Below are positions 61,601 through 64,000 of a stretch of DNA of 64,000 nucleotides, piece by piece. The translations under genes were made by a program, and so were the position numbers. Position 1 is the stretch's first letter, and every line of letters begins with the position of its first letter. Source of the DNA: Osmia lignaria lignaria (Eukaryota > Arthropoda > Insecta > Hymenoptera > Megachilidae); the NCBI RefSeq assembly GCF_051020975.1, contig NW_027478168.1:10664001-10728000 (forward strand). The letters run 5' to 3'. The notes beneath the pieces were generated by a model. The model did not search any database. It saw only the letters and a program-made list of their open reading frames with translations, and was not told the DNA's origin.

Positions 61601-64000
61601 CGATATATCTCGAAAACTACGCTTCTGATCAAAAAATATCATAGAACACAAATTGTAGGAAACTTAATTCTCTACAAAAAAGGTCTCTTAACATTTTGCC
61701 ATAGCTCGCTTCGTTTCCGAGATATTTGCAGATTTATCTCAAGGGAAGGGGCCTGACGGACATATTTCGAAATATTTCTTCTTCTTGTTGTTCTTCTTCT
61801 GCACAGCTAAGCTGGAAGTGGCATTTGCGGCTCGCACTATTGCAGAGTTATCTCAAAGAAAGGGGCCACGGTGTTTCTGTATCTCTATTATGTTGGTGCG
61901 GCTTCGTAACTTTTAAATATCTCGATATATCTCGAAAACTACGCTTCTGATCAAAAAATATCATAGAACATAAATTGTAGGAAACATAATTCTCTACAAA
62001 AAAGGTCTCTTAACATTTTGCCATAGCTCGCTTGGTTTCCGAGATATTTGGAGATATATCTCAAGGGCAGGGGCCTGACGGACATATTTCGAGATATTTC
62101 TTCTTCTTGTTGTTCTTCTTCTGCACAGCTAAGCTGGAAGTGGCATTTACAGCTCGCAATAGTGCAGAGTTATCTCAAAGAAAGGGGCCACGGTGTTTCT
62201 GTATCTCTATTATGTTGGTGCGGCTTCGGAACTTTTAAATATCTTGATATATCTCGAGAACTACGCATCTGATCAAAAAATATCATAGAACATAAAAAGT
62301 AGGAAACTTAATTCTCTACAAAAAAGGTCTCTTAACATTTTGCCATAGCTCGCTTCGTTTCCGAGATATTTGCAGATTTATCTCAAGGGAAGGGGCCTGA
62401 CGGACATATTTCGAGATATTTCTTCTACTTGTTGTTCTTCTTCTGCACAGCTAAGCTGGAAGTGGCATTTGCGGCTCGCACTAGTGCAGAGTTATCTCAA
62501 AGAAAGGGGCCACGGTGTTTCTGTATCCCTATTATGTTGGTGCGGCTTCGGAACTTTTAAATATCTTGATATATCTCGAGAACTACGCATCTGATCAAAA
62601 AATATCATAGAACATAAAAAGTAGGAAACATAATTCTCTACAAAAAAGGTCTCTTAACATTTTGCCATAGCTCGCTTCGTTTCCGAGATATTTGCATATT
62701 TATCTCAAGGGAAGGGGCCTGACGGACATATTTCGAGATATTTCTTCTTCTTGTTGTTCTTCTTCTGCACAGCTAAACTGGAAGTGGCATTTCCAGCTCG
62801 CAATAGTGCAGAGTTATCTCAAAGAAAGGGGCCACGGTGTTTCTGTATCTCTATTATGTTGGTGCGGCTTCGGAACTTTTAAATATCTTGATATATCTCG
62901 AGAACTACGCATCTGATCAAAAAATATCATACAACATAAAAAGTAGGAAACTTAATTCTCTACAAAAAAGGTCTCTTAACATTTTGCCATAGCTCGCTTC
63001 GTTTCCGAGATATTTGCAGATTTATCTCAAGGGAAGGGGCCTGACGGACATATTTCGAGATATTTCTTGTTCTTGTTGTTCTTCTTCTGCACAGCTAAGC
63101 TGGAAGTGGCATTTGCGGCTCGCACTAGTGCAGAGTTATCTCAAAGAAAGGGGCCACGGTGTTTCTGTATCCCTATTATGTTGGTGCGGCTTCGGAACTT
63201 TTAAATATCTTGATATATCTCGAGAACTACGCATCTGATCAAAAAATATCATAGAACATAAAAAGTAGGAAACTTAATTCTCTACAAAAAAGGTCTCTTA
63301 ACATTTTGCCATAGCTCGCTTCGTTTCCGAGATATTTGCATATTTATCTCAAGGGAAGGGGCCTGACGGACATATTTCGAGATATTTCTTCTTCTTGTTG
63401 TTCTTCTTCTGCACAGCTAAGCTGGAAGTGGCATTTGCGGCTCGCACTAGTGCAGAGTTATCTCAAAGAAAGGGGCCACGGTGTTTCTGTATCTCTATTA
63501 TGTTGGTGCGGCTTCGGAACTTTTAAATATCTCGATATATCTCGAAAACTACGCTTCTGATCAAAAAATATCATAGAACATAAAAAGTAGGAAACTTAAT
63601 TCTCTACAAAAAAGGTCTCTTAACATTTTGCCATAGCTCGCTTCGTTTCCGAGATATTTGCAGATTTATCTCAAGGGAAGGGGCCTAACGGACATATTTC
63701 GAGATATTTCTTCTTCTTGTTGTTCTTCTTCTGCACAGCTAAACTGGAAGTGGCATTTCCAGCTCGCAATAGTGCAGAGTTATCTCAAAGAAAGGGGCCA
63801 CGGTGTTTCTGTATCTCTATTATGTTGGTGCGGCTTCGGAACTTTTAAATATCTTGATATATCTCGAGAACTCCGCATCTGATCAAAAAATATCATAGAA
63901 CATAAAAAGTAGGAAACTTAATTCTCTACAAAAAAGGTCTCTTAACATTTTGCCATAGCTCGCTTCGTTTCCGAGATATTTGCATATTTATCTCAAGGGA
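58640..64000 (+). repeat. 29-monomer duplication, right copy (runs off the window)
   Basis: This is the near-identical partner of 49304-54664 at +9336 bp, carrying every private variant I checked. The one difference seen is T to G in GCAGATGTATC at 61084-61094. The copy is still matching at the last base, so the true duplication is longer than 5.36 kb on this side. Confidence 0.93.
63980..64000 (+). repeat. Right-edge partial monomer (21 bp)
   Basis: The last 21 bases are the opening box of a further unit, TTGCATATTTATCTC and on. The TTGCATATT variant is the one expected from the unit at 54644, which shows that the 29-monomer correspondence continues. Confidence 0.93.

Larger units (their letters stand above)
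1..64000 (+). repeat. Satellite DNA array, 322-bp monomer, about 199 units, all head to tail
   Basis: Landmarks such as TTTCCGAGATATTTGC, GGGGCC, TGATCAAAAAATATC and GGTCTCTTAACATTTTGCC recur every 322 bp from the first base to the last with no interruption. There are 198 complete monomers between 231 and 63979 and partial ones at each edge. Unit starts follow 231 + 322n, except for nine length changes that sum to -7 bp: four +1, one -3 and four -2. No unit is inverted and no foreign sequence separates units. A counted monomer is 39% GC with near-expected CpG. Arrays like this are typical of eukaryotic heterochromatin. A centromeric or pericentromeric location is plausible but cannot be shown from sequence alone. 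The array clearly extends beyond both window edges. Confidence 0.99.

Noticed and set aside
231..64000. Family of about 190 small cysteine/serine-rich proteins of 60-84 residues on the plus strand
   Set aside because: The frames start at TTG, not ATG, in a clearly eukaryotic-type satellite. They repeat every 322 bp, end at the same TGA, and differ mainly by non-synonymous changes. Several units have stops that were themselves amplified.
1..64000. CRISPR array, given regular repeats
   Set aside because: The whole 322-bp unit is repeated; there are no unique spacers between short repeats.
1..64000. Tandem rRNA, histone or 5S gene cluster
   Set aside because: The monomer has no recognisable rRNA or tRNA segment and no histone-like reading frame.
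1..64000. Naming a specific species or catalogued satellite family
   Set aside because: The sequence style resembles invertebrate satellites, but I cannot match it to a named family without a database search.

Overview
The whole 64 kb window is one uninterrupted tandem satellite array. The repeat unit is 322 bp, and every unit lies in the same head-to-tail orientation. Taking the first T of the conserved TTGCAG box as unit base 1, the first complete monomer starts at 231 and the last complete one ends at 63979. This gives 198 complete monomers plus two partial ones at the edges (1-230 and 63980-64000). The length bookkeeping closes exactly: four monomers are 323 bp, one is 319 bp, four are 320 bp, and the other 189 are 322 bp. 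I see no protein-coding gene, rRNA, tRNA, transposable element, CRISPR array, inverted segment or unique spacer anywhere in the window.

Organism. The size and purity of the array point to eukaryotic heterochromatin, such as pericentromeric, centromeric or other constitutive satellite. A counted monomer (553-874) is 39% GC. It has 11 CpG dinucleotides against about 12.3 expected, so CpG is not depleted. That argues against a genome that heavily methylates its satellites, such as most vertebrates and seed plants, and fits an invertebrate, plausibly an arthropod. I cannot name the species or a catalogued satellite family. The array runs off both ends of the window.

Monomer anatomy (553-874 as example): an opening box (TTGCAGATTTATCTC); the first CGAGATATTT motif straddling the unit boundary and a second one 50 bp later; a (TTC)3(TTG)2(TTC)3 tract; a second, diverged copy of the opening box 114 bp downstream; a GC-richer middle; an inverted AAATATCT(C/T)G GATATATC element; and an A-rich tail with two A6 runs. 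The 3' third exists as two linked haplotypes, called R and K here. These are shuffled against several 5' variants.

Layout. The array is a patchwork of higher-order repeats (HORs) of different periods. 875-4665 holds a 4-monomer HOR in three copies. 5061-10660 holds a 6-monomer HOR: one diverged copy and nearly two near-identical ones. 10935-12980 has a 5-monomer-offset duplication, and 15700-17370 a 3-monomer one. 20262-25420 is an 8-monomer block (offset 2578 bp) in two copies, each with nested dimers. 27283-28570 holds dimers. 29215-38870 has interleaved 8-, 9-, 10- and 12-monomer offsets. 40158-43300 is a 5-monomer HOR, 42090-48550 a 13-monomer offset and 44750-50740 a 12-monomer offset. 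The right side is dominated by a 29-monomer (9336 bp) duplication that runs into the window edge. The left third is more heterogeneous and the right third has the longest and cleanest duplications, so the most recent amplification visible here is on the right.

The main biological content is the record of in-register unequal exchange. Chimeric monomers mark individual exchange points. The clearest case is a pair of sister blocks that each lost exactly one monomer at different places, so their spacing stayed constant. A 74-codon frame recurs in most monomers but begins with TTG, is broken in several units and carries mostly amino-acid-changing variants. I treat it as a by-product of homogenised satellite sequence, not a gene family.
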